From Earliella scabrosa (lineage: Eukaryota > Basidiomycota > Agaricomycetes > Polyporales > Polyporaceae): a stretch of 64,000 nt of DNA. Of the stretch, positions 47,801-60,200 are shown piece after piece. How positions within the stretch are numbered: position 1 is the stretch's first letter; the number at the start of each line of letters is the position of its first letter. The stretch lies in NCBI GenBank assembly GCA_022605405.1, contig JABYQQ010000001.1, positions 3,596,001-3,660,000 on the forward strand, given 5' to 3'. The notes beneath the pieces are model-generated. The model made no database searches. It had not been told where the DNA came from and was given only the letters and a program-made list of their open reading frames with translations. The position numbers and the translations under genes are program-made.

Positions 47801-50184
47801 GACGTTATTGCTCTTAACTGTAGTTCATACTATTCTGTGAACTGAGGCCCGTGCAAGGATAGGCCATCAGTAATCCAAGGATGTGATCCTAGCAGATTGC
47901 ATGAACAACCTGCCATGATCACATACTTGGAAGACTGCAGCCCACACAGCATAGATAGGGTAGGAGGAATCCAGCGACGTGAACTGGGCAGATTGGGTTA
48001 CAATCTGCCTGTATCACGTAGCTGGAGAGCTCCTACCCTCAGGGATTTACAACGATACTGTACAAGGGCTCCCCCAACAAACCGTACTTGGAGCGTCTCG
48101 CAACACGAGTCGTCCACCGGAAAACCCCCGTGGCCCTGCACGTAACGTAAGGAGGCAACCACCTGCCAAAGTTAAGTATTAGCCGTTGTGCGGTTGACGG
48201 AGGACTATCGAATTCACCGGCGTTGATGACAGCGTTCGTTGGTCGCGTTCCATCCGGTTCGGAGCTTCGTACGTCCACATGAAATGCCGGCGCTGTGGAA
48301 ACGCGGACACACGTGGTGGTCAGAGAGACATCCGCACAATGAACTGTGGTGACGAACCTGTGCGATGGGTTTCCTGATAACTTCAGGGCAACCACAGCAC
48401 AGCCGATCACACTTGAACAGGTATCGATCGCAGCATGGTGGCCCAAGACTCGTACGGCCAAGGGCGGAAAACCACGATGGAATGAGACGAATACGTGAGC
48501 GGTCGGAACCGACTGCGCCTCAAGGCGGAGGAGTAAGACTCACCATGAGGATGATGTGAGTAGAGTGGAGAACAATGGTGACTCGTCCGTCTGGCTTGTT
48601 GATCTTTTATGCACGAGCTGCGGTAACGAAGCCAGCAAGGTTTGCTGCAGCGCGTGGAGAGTAGGAGTGCTGCGGCTACGGCAGCAGCTGCAGCAACTTC
48701 GAGATGGCGAGCATCGGGGACACTCATCGCGCCCGATGGCTGCGGGAAGTGCGAGTGTCGTGTGCAATTCTGGCTTGTTATGGCGCCGTGTTCCTCATCT
48801 TTGGAAGCTTGTTGGAAGCGGCGAGGAGTTGGGATGCCTGACCGGTGGAGATGACGACAGATGGGACACGTTCCGGTGCACCAAGGCGTCAGCGGTGTCG
48901 CAAGTCGTGAGGTTGCTCAGAGCCGTCTCTTCGACGATGGCCATCTGGCAGACGTCATGCCACAACCCTGCCCCGCTGCGGTCGTGTTCGACGCGTGTCT
49001 GCGACGCGTCCAGCCTTTCGCTAGATCAGTAGGCCGAAAGCTTGCGTTCTGGGAATTGAACTCTGAACGACGACAGAAACGCTCATCGGCGCGCGCCGCG
49101 GTGTTACTTGGGACATGTTCTCGGTGCCTGACACCGGCCATTCAATGTCGAGCTAAGCGTAGCGCACCGTGCATACCCGAGTCGGTAGTCGACCGCGAGG
49201 GTGCGGAGAGGTGGGAGGATGAGGAGGTCGTGAGTCGCGACCGCGCTTCGGATGTGGAGCGTCGGACCACTGCTGCTTGTTTGGGCCTGCTGGGGCGGAC
49301 AGCGGACGGGGGCGAATATTGGGCAACTGATGCGGCCATTGGACGCGAGAACGCGTGACGCCCTCGCAAGGGCGCGCTGGGTCCCTCCTGCCGCTTCCGT
49401 ACCGATTGGATCCTGCTTTCCACTCTCCCGAGAGCCTCCCGACTCCCGAGCCGCTCTCGCGCCGACACCCATCCCGCGCGCGCTCTCGGAGCGTCATGCA
49501 ACCCCAGCGAGAGTGTCGCACCCCATCGGCGGGGACGAGCATGGCTGTCGGATAGCCTCGAGCGTGCGGTCGTGCGGATGCGGCCAGAGGCGAATGGGGC
49601 GTGTGTGCAGGCGTCCGAGAGGGGAAGGCGGACAGCAGACGAGCACCGGACGCGGGCGACAGCCTGGAAACAGGGCCGGACGGGTTCGGGCTCTGTCTGC
49701 GAATGGTCGCTGGCGGCGGAGATGCACGAGGTCCTTAGCGAACACGTTGCACGACTTGCGCAGGGCCGTGGCGTATTTCACGCCCGCTGACGCGGCTCCC
49801 AAGCTTTCTGCGACGCTCCCACCCGCCTCGACTTCGGTCCCCCCGCCGCCCGCCGTGCGCTCTTGCCCGTTCCGCGAGTCCAAGTCTGCGACCGCCCATC
49901 TGCTTTGTGCCGCCGTCGAGTCAGCATTTTGTGCTCGCGGAGTTTGTGAGAGCTTGAGAAGCGTGTCGGGAGAGACAGAGTCAGTGAATCGCATCCCACC
50001 GCCACAACAGGCGAGTCCGACCCGATAGTCTACCGCCTTTCGCCTCCCCTCCAAGCGCCTCCTGCCTGTCTCTCTACCTCCACCATCTTCTCCTCCCTCG
50101 CCCCCAACCGTTCCTCCACCATATCAGCCCTCACCCTGCACGCAACATTGGCTCGCCCACCACCAAACATAGACCTCCTCTACC

Positions 50185-53011
50185 ATGGACGCTCTCAAAT
50201 CCCTCGTGCAGCCCCTCGTCGGCGGCGGCGGAGGCTCTTCAATGATTGATGGCATGAAGCTCGTCGTCCTCGGTGGCACCGTTGAGACCGCCCGACGCGT
50301 CGCAAGCTCAGGATGGTGCGCACTCCTCGCCCTCTCGCTCGCAGAGCCGCAACTGATCATTGCTTCCCCGTGCCTACGTACATGCTCGACCGCGCCGTCG
50401 TCCCTCCTCCAGGTCACACTTCATAAACTGTGAGTCGCACTCCCCCGGGCCCGATGCCACCGCACGCTGACTCACCTGCCTTCTTCCCCAGCGTTCTTCC
50501 TTACCGCCCACTTCTCTGAAGAGGACTACCCATACGACTGGCTCATGCTCTGGCTCTCCCGCCGCCCAGAGTGGCAACGCTCTCGCGAGTTTGAGACCAC
50601 TACGCGTTCATCCACTCCCGGCTTCGGCACCCGTGTCGCTGACAACTCGTTTGGTGACGAGGATGAGGAGGATGACGACACACCTGGCCGCGTGAAGACA
50701 CGCGTTGTCTTCCAGCCGACAGCGAATACGACACATACCATCTATTACCGTGGCCACTGGCTTCGGGTGAAACGCTGGCGTAAGAGCGACACCGGCAGTG
50801 AAGTCATCTCCGTCTCAGTCGTTGCGCGCAACAACTCCATCCTCAAGCAGCTCGTCCTCCAGGCCAAGAAGGAGTACGAGGCCGAGGCGGTGCATCGCAT
50901 ACAGATCTACTTCGCCGACTCTCACGGCTGCTGGAGGTGGACAGATTCGCGCCATAAACGGCCAATGTCGTCCATCGTCCTGAACCCGGGCGTGAAGGAA
51001 ATGCTCTTGTCCGATACCAAAGACTTCCTCAAGTCTGAGAAGGTGTGTGCTGTATGGCGGCGGGAGGCAGGGCAAAAGTGGCGACAACACGCACCTTAGC
51101 CTCCCAAACGTTCACCTATCATGCATGTGTCAGCGCTGACACGTTGCCTCCTTATGTAGTGGTATGCGGATCGCGGCATTCCATTCCGGAGAGGGTACTT
51201 GCTCTATGGTGTGCCTGGTTCGGGGAAGAGTTCCCTCATTCACGCCATCGCGGGCGAGCTGATGCTGGACATTTACGTCGTATCGTTGTCGTCATCGTGG
51301 ATCAACGACAGCACACTCACCACGCTGATGGGACGTGTACCAGCACGGTGTATTGTCCTCCTCGAGGACCTCGACGCGGCATTTACACGCAGTACATCGC
51401 GAGATGGTAGCTCAACAGGAAGTCCTGAAGGCAAGTCTGAGGAGAAGGCCGCCGAGCAGACGTCGAGCTCGTCCTCCTCTGCGCGCCGGACGCGAAAGAA
51501 TGATCAGTTGTCAGATATCAACACTCTCAGCTTGAGTGGATTGCTGAACGCACTAGACGGTGTGGCGGCATCGGAAGGTCGTCTGCTGTTCGCGTACGTC
51601 ACCTCCTCTGTCCCTTTGACCTTGCCGACGACATCTGACCTCCATGTGTAGGACGACAAATCACCTTGAGCGGCTTGATCCTGCCCTGTCTCGTCCAGGT
51701 CGTATGGACGTGTGGATTGAGTTTAAGAACGCATCCAAGTGGCAAGCTGAGCAGCTCTTCCGCAATTTCTTCCCGTCCACGGACGAAGACAATGTGCCGA
51801 TTGAGGGTGACCTTGACAGCATCGAGTTGCCCACGACTCCGCCATCGCCATCGGCTGGGTCGTCCTCCGGCTCTACGCTCTTCTCCTCGATATCGTCGAC
51901 CTTCTCGTCCGTGCCCACGAGCCCGTCGGGGTCGTCGAGTCCGCTGTCACCGCTCCCTTCGCTACCGGACGGCCTTCCTATGCGGTCGCGGACAAGTTCC
52001 ACCGCTGGGTTGAGCACGGGCGCTAGCAAGGGGAAGGAGAGGACGCGGACGGTGAGCGAGGCGGGTCTGCTGAACCAGGCGTACCAGCCCCCACCAATCG
52101 AGGCGGAGATCATGGAGGCGAAGCACTCGGCCAAGCCATTGGATGGTGCGACTCTGGCGGCACTTGCGAAGACGTTCGCGGACGCGATCCCAGATGAGGA
52201 GTTCAGCGTGGCCGCGCTGCAAGGCTGTGAGTGTTCCGATTGTTTCGTTGCCGCTTACCAGCGTTGCTCCCGAGCCTCCCTCCTGCGCATCACCTCCCCC
52301 TTTCGTGTTGGGTGTCACTTTGCAAATTTCTCCGCGTGGGGACGGTGCGTGCGATGGCCGAGATGACGAGTGTGCTGACTGCGTTGTGTGGACGACGACA
52401 GATCTGCTGAAGAACAAGTCGCGACCGGAGACGGCAGCTCACGAGGCGGCGGCGTGGGTGGACAGCGAGCGGGCGTTGAGGGAGAAGTTGAAGAAGGAGC
52501 GCGAGGCGCGCGAGCTCAAGGAGAAGCAGGAGGTCAGTTATCCGATTCAGATCGATTATCATCACTATTGCCTTTTTGGGAAGCCATCATCCCTGCCCCT
52601 CTCTCCTCTTGCATCATTACCGGCATCCAATATGCTCACTTCCGTCGTCCACAGCGCGAACAGCGCAAGCAGGAGCTGCTCCAGAAGGAGAAAGAGGCGG
52701 CAGAGCTCAAGAAGCTCGAAGAGGCCGAGGCCGCCCGCAAGGCCGCAGAGCAAGCCGCTGCACTCCTCATCCAGTCCAACGCGCACGTCGCACTCTCGAT
52801 GGACGCAATGCCGGCACCCGTTCCAGTCCCGGAGGAGCAGGTCGTGCAGGTAGTGGAGGCCGAAGCAGACAAAGAGAACACGACTGCTGACGCGCCTGCC
52901 GAAGACGATGCGTCGACGGACTCGGAGGACGAGCGGGGCGACGATCAAGTCGCGTCCGCGCATGACGCGCGTACGGTCTGGGTCAGCGTTGGACAAGATG
53001 CTTCAACTTGA
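50185..53011 (+). CDS. BCS1-type mitochondrial AAA ATPase
   Basis: Seven exons (50185-50315, 50413-50429, 50492-51042, 51160-51593, 51652-52226, 52402-52532, 52655-53011) give 731 codons. The N-terminal BCS1 domain includes FFLTAHFSEEDYPYDWLMLW and RKVKRW-type beta sequence (YRGHWLRVKRWRKS). The AAA module follows: RGYLLYGVPGSGKSS (Walker A, Lys256), CIVLLEDLDAAF (Walker B), TTNHLERLDPAL (sensor 1) and SRPGRMD (arginine finger). In yeast, Bcs1 translocates the Rieske Fe-S protein across the inner membrane for complex III assembly. This protein is far longer than Bcs1 (about 450 residues), with a Ser-rich insertion after the AAA core and a charged coiled-coil tail, so it may be a diverged fungal paralogue with another substrate. 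The second exon is 17 nt. Confidence 0.9.
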
Positions 53012-53911
53012 CTACGTTGTGCGGCCAACGCCGAGTGCGTGGTGAGGGACGACGATGCAGCGGCCAACATGGGATCTGTTGGCTGTTCGTTGCACGATCC
53101 CGACCATCACTACGGCGCAGACTGGGTTGAGATCAGCGGTGTAGATGTCGAGCTCGACGGTGCACAGGCGGACGATCCCTCCGTGTCGGACGGGACTAGC
53201 GGTGTCAGCGAACGTTGCGTCACGGCCGCCGATGGTGCTGGTGCCGCTCGGGTGGAGACTGAGAGGATGGCGGGCGTAGCGGGAGTAGTTGCTCGGCGTC
53301 ACGCGCAGGGGTTTGCTGTGCGGGGAGTGTTGCCTTTGATCGAGTTTTATCTGCTTCATGTGTATGTATTGTTGCAGTTTGCTTTGCTTGGACGTTGACG
53401 CGAGCGGGTCGGGGCTGGGAGCAGGGCGGTGGAGGGTGTTGGTAATGCGGGCGTGTAGAGTTCTCTCATCTTGTTGCATAGACAGTTCCGTGTTCTGTGC
53501 CGCGCCGCTGTGGACTCTGGTTATCCTTTGCATTGCTGTAGTATATACGCACATATCTCATCTCGGCCGCGGCATCTGGAACACATCTGGTGGGATGGAT
53601 TGGCATCACCGATTCGCTCGTGGCAGGCCGCTTGGGGTGATGGGGGCGGAGGACCCCGGGGAGAGGAGGGGCAGAAAAGGGATAGCCGGACAGTGGCCGG
53701 CCGCGTATCAGCGTCGGGACGGGCGTCTGATGAGTGACGGGGGTCACCATTTTCCGGCCTGGAAACAAGCAGGGACAGACGCCGACTCGCATCTTCGTCT
53801 TGCGCCCGGGCGTCCGCTCCTCGTCCTCTTCTCTTCCTCCACCACCAACTGGCTCCTTAGCCGCCCCAGCTCCCTCCCGCTCTTTTCTCCTCCTCCCCAT
53901 CTCTACTCACC
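53012..53911. promoter_or_regulatory. Intergenic region and leader of the G-alpha gene
   Basis: The plus strand is C/T-rich from about 53,815 to 53,911, directly before the start codon (context TCACCATGG). AGTATATACG near 53,540 is a weak TATA candidate. No other gene is seen. Confidence 0.45.
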
Positions 53912-55541
53912 ATGGGTTGTGTCCAGTCCACCGGCATCGACGATGAGGCCAAGGCCCGTAAGTCGCGCTCCAATCCTCCTCCTCTCCTATCCCCGCCAGC
54001 ACCCCGCCCACGTCCTCCGTCCGCCCAACTCACACCTCTCTTCAGGCAATGACGAGATTGAGAACCAGCTCAAGCGGGACCGCATGATGGCCAAGAACGA
54101 GATCAAGATGCTGCTTCTGGGAGCTGGAGAGTCGGGCAAGGTTCGTCCACATCACCTCGCATTCTCAACAAGGGCCCGCTCACCCTCACCTCATGGCAAC
54201 AGTCCACTGTCCTCAAGCAGATGAAGCTCATCCACCATGGTGGCTACAACGAGCAGGAGCGGGATTCGTACAAGGAGATTATCTATTCCAACACCATTCA
54301 GTCCATGCGGTACGTTCTTCGTCTCATCCCCATCCTCTTGTCGCTTCGCTTTACCCCCCCTCCCCCTGGCGCTGTAATCTCACTTACTCGCCATCTGTCT
54401 CAGTGCCATCCTGGACGCGATGCCGCACCTGGATATTCAGCTCAACCCCCAAAACGACGCTCGGCGGAACATCATCCTCTCTCTGCCTGGTCAGATTGAG
54501 GGCGACATCATGCCGCGCGACGTTGCGGATGCTATTCGTGGTCTCTGGAAGGACCCTGGCGTGAAGGAGGCCGTGTCTCGCTCCCGCGAGTTCCAGCTCA
54601 ACGACTCTGCCGTCTACTACTTCAACTCCATCGACCGCATGGCCGCTTCCAACTACATGCCGACCGACCAGGATATCCTCAGGTCCCGTGTAAAGACCAC
54701 TGGTATCACCGAGACGACCTTCAAAGTCGGCGAGCTCACCTACAAGCTCTTCGATGTCGGCGGTCAGCGGTCAGAGCGTAAGAAGTGGATCCACTGCTTC
54801 GAGAACGTCACGGCCCTCGTCTTCTTGGTCTCATTGAGCGAGTACGACCAGATGCTGTACGAAGATGAGAGTGTGGTACGTTGTTCCATTGTCTCGTTAC
54901 TCGTGACCGTCCATCTTCACACCCCCGTTCCCTAGAACCGTATGCAGGAGGCTTTGACCCTGTTCGACTCGATATGCAACTCAAGATGGTTCGTCAAGAC
55001 GTCAATCGTGAGTTTTGTTCTGATCCGCGTCACCAGGAGAGCCTACTGGCTTTCCAATCTGTACCCGAAGCGTTGCTGACAAACACTTCATCGGCTCTGT
55101 TCTACAGATCCTGTTCCTCAACAAGATTGATTTGTTCGCTGAGAAGCTGCCACGGTCACCACTCGGCAACTACTTCCCCGACTACACCGGCGGTGACGAC
55201 TACGACGCAGCGTGTAACTATCTGCTCCACCGGTTCGTCTCGCTCAACCAGAGCGCAGCGACGAAGCAGATCTACGCGCACTACACTTGCGCAACCGATA
55301 CCCAGCAAATCAAGTGTACGTGTTTTGTCATCCGTTTCTGCTGAGGCTTAGCGCTGATTGCTCCCCTGATGATTGATGTTCTCGCTGCGCCATGCCCACG
55401 TCCTGTCGGCCGGTCCTTCGTTGCGCGTGTTGTCATTGACTCGCCTTCTCTCGGATCTCCCTCGGCGCCCCGACAGTCGTCTTGAGCGCGATCCAGGATA
55501 TCCTTTTGCAGTTGCACCTCCGGGAATGTGGTCTTCTGTAG
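53912..55541 (+). CDS. Heterotrimeric G-protein alpha subunit (Gi-like class)
   Basis: Seven exons (53912-53957, 54046-54140, 54203-54309, 54404-54875, 54936-55007, 55108-55315, 55477-55541) give 354 codons, the same length as animal G-alpha-i1. MGCVQS at the start provides a myristoylation glycine (2) and a palmitoylation cysteine (3). GTPase motifs: GAGESGKS (41-48), the switch I arginine in [24 protein letters not shown] (switch II with catalytic Gln), FLNKIDLF (guanine specificity) and TCATD. The C-terminus HLRECGLL has the Cys four residues from the end that pertussis toxin modifies in Gi proteins, and is the receptor-contact tail. It is likely coupled to pheromone or nutrient receptors and cAMP or MAPK signalling. 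The last intron is 161 nt, longer than its neighbours. Confidence 0.97.
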
Positions 55542-57096
55542 TTGGGTGAAGTCGGATTCTTGTCGCAGGGTCGGTTCGGTTGGCACATATGCAGCACTTC
55601 CTACCCTCAGGCGCCCGGCTTTTCTCTCATTCTCTGTCCACTATCTCTCTCGCATCTGCAGCCTCTTGTCATGTGTCCCATCATCTCCCGGCGTCCACGA
55701 CCTCATCATGATCCCTTCATCTCGCCCGTGCGCCCTCATGCGCCCGTCGCGCTTCGCAGGGCACTGCACCACCACCGCATACTGTACATAGTTGGAAAAT
55801 CTTTCCCGCTCAATACGCCAGGATCCATGGCACACCTTCGTCGCTCCTTTCATGCCACATGCCGCTGTGATTTCGAGCACATCCGACCACACCCTGCCTT
55901 CCCCCGATCCATGACGCTTAATTCTTGCAGCTGCACTTCTCTTTTCCTGTTCCGGTTTCTCCCTTTGTGGTTGTGCTCATGTCTGGATGTGTCTGGATCG
56001 TTTGTTTCTGTAATGACCTACATAGCCCTTTACCCTTAGTTCTGTTTATCCCATCCTCCTTAAGCGTTTGTTTCTGTTGTTACTCAGGCTGCTCCTCTCT
56101 CTCACTCTCTCTCGTCTTCCTCTCCTACTACTCTACCGCCACGAGTACATTCTGTTTCCAATGCAACATTGGGCCTCAGAATAGGTGACAAGACTAGACA
56201 GATGGCTCCCAGAGCTCCACATGCCTGACTTTGAAGGTTGCTACCTCACTTACCTCATGCCCAGGCTTTGAATCGCTTCCGCCGTCGAGAAGGGGCATGC
56301 CGCATGAATGATGAGTCTGGGCGCGTCTCGAGGTCGAGTTTCTGCGCAAGGTTCGATCCTGCTGCCGCAAAGGTGATGTCCCGTACGGTCGTGCCCCCGC
56401 CACTCTCCATGATATCCACCTCATTTCGCCACCAGGACCTATTCGGTTTCAGATACAGTTCCAAGGCACGGCGCGCGGTGTCTTTTGCTTATGCGAATAC
56501 GATTCAGTTCTTCCCATGTGTCAGCGCAAACGCCATCACATCGCCATGGCCAGGCGCGGCAGAGAAGCCTATCGCTGTCAGACTTCAGTGCCATAATGTC
56601 CGCTTAGTATTCGAGCTGCTTCCCGTTTGTCAAAGTATTCTCATGATTGCCGGCTTCGACCCTCTAGAACTCAGAAGTCCCGCGGAGAGATGTGCTAGGA
56701 TGTACTCCGCTCCGCGTCCAGATGTCCAGGTGGGCGACTGCTCATCTAGTAGGTAGGTGTTTCAGGTGCTCAGCGCTCAGCGGGAAGCCCCTGCTCAGTG
56801 CATGTCCGACACGACCTTCGATGACATCGAATACCCCCGCGATCGAGAGACGTGGCGCGCCTTCGACTTTGACAGCTTCAACATTCTGCCGACCCACGGC
56901 CACGTTTTGCAAGCGTATCAATATTAACGGGTTGGCATGCATCGCCTCTGTCGGGGTCCCGCCACTCTTCACACTGATCAAATTCAATGTTGTCAGTTTT
57001 CTATGGCCCATCGACATAGCGCCGGGTGAGCTCCGGATGATCCTCTAAAGGAGTGCCTGGCCATTCAACTTAAAAAACAGACCCCGACTCCAAGTA
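55542..57096. other. No confident gene
   Basis: The first part is the 3' end of the G-alpha gene, T/C-rich. Between 56,190 and 57,020 both strands carry modest frames: plus, MSDTTFDDIEYPRDRETWRA from 56,802; minus, RLQNVAVGRQNVEAVKVEGA around 56,860-56,925. They are reverse complements, and I cannot tell whether either is coding; neither extends into a spliced model. Confidence 0.4.
57072..57077 (-). terminator. RNA polymerase III terminator
   Basis: A run of six T residues on the minus strand, 20 bases past the 3' end of the tRNA gene, the usual Pol III stop. Confidence 0.8.
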
Positions 57097-57189
57097 CGAC
57101 ACCAGCAGGATTTGAACCTGCGCTCCCAGAGGGAAACAGATAATCGCACCAATTCGAATCTGTCGCCTTAACCACTCGGCCATAGTGTC
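57097..57189 (-). tRNA. tRNA-Ser(CGA) with an 11-nt intron
   Basis: The acceptor stem GACACTA pairs with TGGTGTC, and the discriminator base is G as in serine tRNAs. A-box-like TGGCCGAGTGG and B-box GGTTCAAATCC are present. The anticodon arm ACAGA-TT-CGA-A is followed by an 11-nt insert and then TCTGT, the standard intron position after base 37; the mature length is 82. The long variable arm (CCC-TCT-GGG) fits serine. It decodes UCG codons. CGA serine tRNA genes carry an intron in yeast as well. Confidence 0.95.
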
Positions 57190-57283
57190 CTAACGCCTCA
57201 TTGTTATCATGCATATACATATATTGTGTACACCCCCATGCCTGCACTCGAGCAAGGAATGATATCTACCTACATACTTGACT

Positions 57284-60200
57284 CTACACAGACTTCACAG
57301 TTTCAATAAATGCCTGCACCCTCGCCGGATCCTTCGCGGACCCGTCCTTCAATTCCACGCCACCGCTCACGTCAACCGCCCACGGACGGACGGTCTGCAG
57401 CACCTCCTTGACACTGTCCGGCGTGAGCCCTCCAGCGAGGATGATGGGAAGCGTCTCCCCACCACCAACCTCCCCCTTGTCCACGACCGCCTTCGCGATC
57501 TCCAGATCGACCCGCGTGCCAGTCCCGCCACTGAGGCCGTTCGCGTTCCCCTTGGCCACCGCATCGAGCAGCACAAACTGGTGCGCGCCCGGACGAGTGA
57601 TCCCAGAGAGCCCATGGCCCTCCTCGTCGACGTGGAACACGCGGATGACCGGGACCGGGATGTGACGCGCCCACTCGATCGGCTCGTGTCCGTGCAGCTG
57701 CACCATATCCAGCTCGACCTCTTCGATCGCCTTCAGGATGAAGTCCAGCGGCTGGTTCTGGAACACACCGACGATGAGCGGACGCTTGGAGGACTCGCCC
57801 GACAGGCTCTCGGTGAGCCGTCGGGCGTGCAGATTGAACCACGGTTCGTTGGTGAGCTGCCCGACCGAAGAGACCTCAACGGCCGTCGGGGGCCGCTGCG
57901 TGGGCGGAGGCCGCCGGGCGTGGATAGCGGCGGAAATCTTCTGCGCCTGCTCGAGGGAGACGTGCCGCTTGCTAGTCGTGACGAACATGAGTCCGAGCAT
58001 GTCCGCTCCAGCTTCAGCCGCGTGCACGGCTTCCTCCACGGTTCGGATCCCGCAGATCTTCACGAGCGGCGGGGCAGACTCGACCGCCTTGCCCTTCCTG
58101 TCCTCAGGCTCCGGCCACTCGAGCAACTGCCGGATAAACGCCTTGGTGTCCTTCGCGCGCATGAGGGCTTCTCCAACGAGCACGGCACCCACGCCCTGCT
58201 CGGTGTACGTCCGGACGTCCTGGGCGTCCTTGATGCCGCTCAGCGCACAGAGCACGACGTCGCGCTCGCGCACCATATCGGCCAGCCGGGTGGTCGTCTT
58301 CATATCGACCTCAAAGTCGTGCAGGTTCCTGTTGTTCACCCCGACGACCTTCGCGCCCAACGCGAGCGCCGCCTCCATCTCCCGGGCGTTGTTCACCTCG
58401 ACGAGCGGCTCCATCCCAAGCGAGCGCGAGTACTCGTACAGGGCGTGCAGGCGGGGGACGGGAAGCATCGCCACGATGAGCAGGACGCTGTCGGCGCCAT
58501 GGAGCCTCGCTTCTGCGATCTGGTACTCGTCAAAGATGAAGTCCTTGCGGAGCACCGCAGGCCTGTGGGGGAGCGCATCGATCGCCTGCCGGGCGTGGCG
58601 CATGTCGAGAAGCGTGCCCTTGAACCAAGTGGGCTCAGTGAGGACGGAGATGACGGACGCGCCGGCGAGCGCATACGTCAACGCCTGCTGTGCGGCGTTC
58701 GCAGACATCGCAATGGGGCCCTTGGACGGGCTCGCACGCTTGATCTCTGCCATGAGCGCGGGCTTCGTCGGACTTTGCTTCAGGCGAGAGACGAACGACA
58801 CCGCCGGGGGCGCGATGTTGAGGTTGAGCAGGGTCTCGAGATCTTCGGGCGTCGTGCCCGGGCTCTGCTTCGCGGTCTCGACGTCCTTGATTCTCTGCGT
58901 GTAGATCTTCTCGAGAATGGTAGGAATCTTCGTGCTGGACGCACCGGGGGTGGCGTTCCCGTTGTTGGAGTTGGGCAACTTGTCCGCAATCCCTTCAAGC
59001 CCGAAAGCAGGGAGGGCCTCGTCGGAGACACGGTACCCGGGGTTCAGGTCCCAGCTGCCACCGCGGATGGCCAGGAAGTTCTTGAAGAGGGTGTCACCAC
59101 CCTCGGAGAGTATGCTCTCCGGATGGTACTGGACAGCTTCCAAGGTGTACTTGCGGTGGCGAACTCCCATGATGACGCCACTATCCTGCGATATTGCGGT
59201 GACGGCGAGCTCAGGAGGGAGGGTGCTGGTGCTCGCGCTGAGGGAGTGGTAGCGCGTGGACTTGATGCCTTGCGGGACGTCCTTGAAGCAGCCGCGGCCG
59301 TCGTGGCGGATAGGGCTCACTTTGCCGTGCATGATCTCCCCGGCATAGCTAGGAACGATCCAGGATGAGCATGGATCTAGCGAGAATCGGCAAAGATCGT
59401 GCAACGCAGGAATCGTCCGAACAAGCAGAGGATCGACACCGAAAGGGTTGCGCGTGATGGAATCGAGGGGGGTCCTGCGCTGACATGGCACATGCAGGGT
59501 ACCGTTACGAGTGTAAATCCGACTGAACAACGGTTTCGTTCTTGCGAGCGAACTGCACCGTTCCGCGGACCCTGCAGGTCACTCTGGGGTGCATACAAGT
59601 CAAACTCTCCGAGTGACACACCGAGCGGACAGGGTCCGTAACTCCGCTGGGGAGCGAGACCTTCGCTATCTGGAAGGGTTACGCGCACTGGCCCAACAGC
59701 ACATTTCTCAGATTGGGCGACCCACTGCCCACCACGCAGACACATCTCCGATTGCATGTCCAAATCGGTAAGCGAAAAGGCAAAGCGACACCCAGTCCAC
59801 CTTCGGAGCCGTCGTCAACTTGCAGGGAGAAAAGTACCAAGGTTCAGCTCGGCCGTGGCACATCCCGTCCCTTCTCGTCGACAACAAACGAGCCGTAAGA
59901 GCAGCACGCGAACGCATCCGCGAACGTCACGGCAGAAAGCCATTCCGTAAAGCAAGAAAGTTCTCCAGCGCGCGAACAGACCCCGCCAAATCCTTCGTCT
60001 CGCAAACGAACGAGGGCTTGCGGCCGATCATCTTCAGTCCAATTGTCTGGAGATCGCCACCCGCATCCCTGTCGCGTATGCGCCCCGGTTAATCCTAGTC
60101 TCTGCCTTCGAGATGGACATCCATTCGGGACTGCAGTGCTCGCGGCGAACACTCTCTCTTCTCCTCCGCTGCTCCCGTTCAGGAGTCCATATTTCCACTT

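Larger units (their letters stand above)
46510..50184. other. 3.7-kb region with no confident gene
   Basis: Frames are short and overlapping. A 12-bp perfect inverted repeat with a second inner stem lies at 47743-47800. From 49,000 to 50,000 the sequence is GC-rich and open in several frames at once, which is typical of non-coding GC-rich DNA. The final 140 bp before 50185 is C/T-rich and is the probable leader of the BCS1-like gene. Confidence 0.5.

Noticed and set aside
49252..50028. Overlapping frames of up to 258 codons on both strands
   Set aside because: High GC content lowers stop frequency; the frames overlap in several registers without domain or splice structure.
56340..56375. GGTTCGATCC resembling a tRNA B box
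   Set aside because: One base is missing relative to the consensus and no A box, acceptor stem or anticodon arm surrounds it.
57278..59368. A 696-codon open frame on the plus strand opposite TRP1
   Set aside because: It is the complement of a highly biased, GC-rich coding exon; the minus strand carries unmistakable IGPS and PRAI motifs, while the plus frame is Arg/Leu/Asp-rich with no domain.
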